Part shown: piece by piece, positions 5,640 through 7,023 of the stretch
Layout: every line of letters begins with the position of its first letter
Numbering within the stretch: position 1 is the first letter of the stretch
From: Thermoplasmata archaeon
GTDB lineage: Archaea; Thermoplasmatota; Thermoplasmata; UBA10834
NCBI GenBank assembly: GCA_025457845.1
Contig: JALOTO010000138.1
Coordinates: 1-7,023, forward strand
Reading direction: 5' to 3'
DNA: 7,023 bases
Made by a program: the position numbers and the translations under genes
Notes under the pieces: model-generated
The model's input: the letters and a program-made list of their open reading frames with translations, nothing else
Databases searched by the model: none
Told to the model about the DNA's origin: nothing

Positions 5640-6908
5640 ATGAACGATTTGGACAACCCGTTCAAGTACGGAGTGGTCGTGACAGGTGACGATTTCGTCG
5701 GCCGGAAGAGCGAGCTCTCTGAGCTGGCCAGGGAGGTTCACAGCGGCAAGAGCATCGTCCTGTATTCGCACAGGCGCATGGGCAAGTCCTCCCTCGTGGC
5801 CGAGTTCTCCCGCCTCCACTCCAGGGAGTACGTGTTCGTCAAGAACGACCTCTACGGCAAGGCCAACCTCGACCAGTTCCTCTCCGCCTATGCCGCGGAG
5901 ACGACCAGGGCGGCCTTCGGCTCGGTCGACAAGATCGCGTCTGGCATACGTGACATCCTCAAGGGTTCGATGATTCGGATGGTGTTCACCCCGGAGGGGG
6001 AGATCGGGTTCGAGTTCCCGCACAGCAGGCCCACCCAGGAGGACATCACAAGGGTGATCGACCTGCCCGAGCGCATTGCCGCCAAGAGGGGCAGGAGGCT
6101 CATCGTGGTCTTCGACGAGTTCCAGGAGGTCGCGAGCTTCGGCGGCGTGGGCCTGATCAAGACGATGAGGGCCCGCATCCAGCACCATGGGTCCGTCACC
6201 TACATCTTCTCGGGGAGCAAGAGGCATCTGCTGAGGCAGATCTTCGAGGAGAAGGAGGGTGCCTTCTTCATGTTCGCCAAGTCCATGCAGCTGGGCCCGA
6301 TCCCGCCCTCCGAGTTCAAGACGTTCATCATCTCCAGATTCAAGTCGTTCGGGGGCTCCATCCAGGGCGAGGTCGTGGACGGGCTCCTTGATGTGACCGG
6401 GGGCCATCCGTACTACACCCAGCAGATTGCCAGGGAAATGTACTTCCTGTCCCCGCGGGGCGCGACGTCCGCCACGCTAGCCGAGGCCTTGGAGATCGCC
6501 CTCGCGCAGAAGCAGCCCCTCTTCTCGGTGGCGTGGGATTCCTTGAAGAGTCCGATGCACCGCTCCTATCTAGCTGGCCTGGCGAAGGAGCCCGGCGCGG
6601 AGAGGTACGGTCGTCAGTTCATCGAGCGCTACGGCCTATCTAGCTGGCCTGGCGAAGGAGCCCGGCGCGGAGAGGTACGGTCGTCAGTTCATCGAGCGCT
6701 ACGGCCTGGTCTCCAGGACCAACGTCGAGCGCGCGGAGAAGCAGCTCGAGCTCAAGGGGCTCGTCGAGGGCGGCCGGGTGATCGACCCGCTCTTCACGAT
6801 GTGGCTGAGACGGGTGTCGTCGCCCTGAGCCGCGAGGTCAGTCGGAGACGACCAGCCACAGGTGCACGGTCCTGTAGGCGTCCTGGCCTATGGGCTGCCC
6901 CTCCGTGA
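5640..6908 (+). CDS. archaeal ATPase_2-type (STAND-like) ATPase, C-terminus frameshifted
   Basis: This is a P-loop ATPase of the archaeal ATPase_2 type, whose usual plan is an AAA-like core followed by a winged helix. Counting from the ATG at 5640: family-typical NPFKYG at 6-11 and FVGRKSEL at 19-26, Walker A SHRRMGKSS at 43-51, Walker B LIVVFDE at 154-160, sensor-like TYIFSGSKRHLL at 187-198, LGPIPPSEFKTFI at 218-230 and GGHPYYTQQIA at 254-264. The winged helix begins near residue 303. A 70-bp duplication shifts the frame after residue 332, giving a 90-residue arginine-rich tail that ends at 6908, inside the opposing DUF1616-like gene. Removing one copy restores a 372-residue protein ending LFTMWLRRVSSP, with its stop at 6826-6828. 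GGAGG at 5634-5638 is only one base from the ATG, unusually close. The ATPase core is intact, but the DNA- or partner-binding end would be lost. No nuclease domain is visible. Confidence 0.82.
   Translation: MNDLDNPFKYGVVVTGDDFVGRKSELSELAREVHSGKSIVLYSHRRMGKSSLVAEFSRLHSREYVFVKNDLYGKANLDQFLSAYAAETTRAAFGSVDKIASGIRDILKGSMIRMVFTPEGEIGFEFPHSRPTQEDITRVIDLPERIAAKRGRRLIVVFDEFQEVASFGGVGLIKTMRARIQHHGSVTYIFSGSKRHLLRQIFEEKEGAFFMFAKSMQLGPIPPSEFKTFIISRFKSFGGSIQGEVVDGLLDVTGGHPYYTQQIAREMYFLSPRGATSATLAEALEIALAQKQPLFSVAWDSLKSPMHRSYLAGLAKEPGAERYGRQFIERYGLSSWPGEGARRGEVRSSVHRALRPGLQDQRRARGEAARAQGARRGRPGDRPALHDVAETGVVALSREVSRRRPATGARSCRRPGLWAAPP
6566..6705 (+). repeat. exact 70-bp tandem duplication inside the ATPase gene
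   Basis: Bases 6566-6635 are repeated exactly at 6636-6705; identity at a 70-base offset runs from 6565 to 6637. The unit encodes YLAGLAKEPGAERYGRQFIE plus RYG, the first part of the winged helix. Because 70 is not a multiple of 3, the second copy is read in another frame. The absence of any difference between copies points to a very recent event or an assembly artefact. Confidence 0.97.
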
Positions 6909-7023
6909 AGAGGAGGAACTGGAGCTTCCAGGTCCCGGACGACGTGACGCTGAAGTCGAAGGTCTGGTTGTAGTACTCCTCGTGCTCGAGGGAGAAGTCC
7001 TGGGAGATCCCGACGAACGGGGA
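6838..7023 (-). CDS. DUF1616-like protein, C-terminal fragment
   Basis: The last 61 codons of a minus-strand gene are in the window, with a TGA at 6840-6838; the rest lies beyond the right edge. The fragment contains YYNQTFDFSVTSSGTWKLQF, then LLFTEGQPIGQDAYRTVHLW and the end LVVSD. The pattern of a beta-rich domain with Gly-x-Trp-Lys-Leu-x-Phe-Leu-Leu, then Tyr-Arg-x-x-His-Leu-Trp, is what I recall from the C-terminus of DUF1616 proteins, which are common in archaea, usually have N-terminal membrane segments and expose this part outside the cell. Function is unknown. The intact ATPase stop (6826-6828) would lie 9 bases away, a tidy convergent arrangement; the frameshifted ATPase frame instead overlaps this gene by 71 bases. 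Confidence 0.65.
   Translation of the reverse strand, partial: SPFVGISQDFSLEHEEYYNQTFDFSVTSSGTWKLQFLLFTEGQPIGQDAYRTVHLWLVVSD

Noticed and set aside
6566..6705. CRISPR or mobile-element origin of the 70-bp repeat
   Set aside because: There are only two copies, directly abutting without spacers, within coding sequence, and with no terminal inverted repeats or transposase.

Overview
The window looks archaeal, most likely from a GC-rich member of the Thermoplasmatota or a related euryarchaeal lineage. This is inferred from gene content and signals. There is a TrmB-type regulator, an archaeal-type P-loop ATPase of the ATPase_2 kind, a surface protein with PKD domains and a C-terminal anchor, the C-terminus of a DUF1616-like protein, a TATA box placed for a leaderless transcript, and purine-rich Shine-Dalgarno sites before other genes. 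No tRNA, rRNA, CRISPR array, insertion sequence or prophage gene was seen.

Layout, left to right. On the minus strand, in transcription order, lie a TrmB-like regulator (1179 to 355), a small basic protein (285 to 109) and the first 16 codons of an ABC transporter ATPase (from 49 off the left edge). Divergent from the regulator is an ABC-2 type permease (1310-2488, plus strand), with a near-perfect palindrome just upstream of its ribosome binding site. The permease ends 4 bases from the stop of a proC gene on the minus strand (3205 to 2493). proC has lost about 40 codons and its reading frame near the 3' end. Divergent from proC is a secreted or anchored OmpL47/PKD surface protein (3396-4409), which converges on a two-winged-helix regulator with an AbiEi-like C-terminal half (5364 to 4444). 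A 275-base intergenic region then carries a strong TATA box for that regulator and three copies of the palindrome TGTATACA before a divergent ATPase gene (5640 onward). The ATPase carries an exact 70-bp tandem duplication that shifts the frame in its last domain. The window ends in the C-terminus of a DUF1616-like gene on the minus strand.

How the genes may work together. The left part reads as a transporter locus under a TrmB-type sensor: the regulator faces the permease across a shared control region and is followed on its own strand by an ABC ATPase. The right part pairs a DNA-binding regulator and a STAND-like ATPase across a shared, operator-rich promoter region. This could be a small regulatory or stress/defence module, but no toxin or nuclease partner is visible here. 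Two of the genes are broken by non-triplet indels, one a deletion and one a tandem duplication. This may be real gene decay or assembly error, and it is the main caution for anyone using this sequence.
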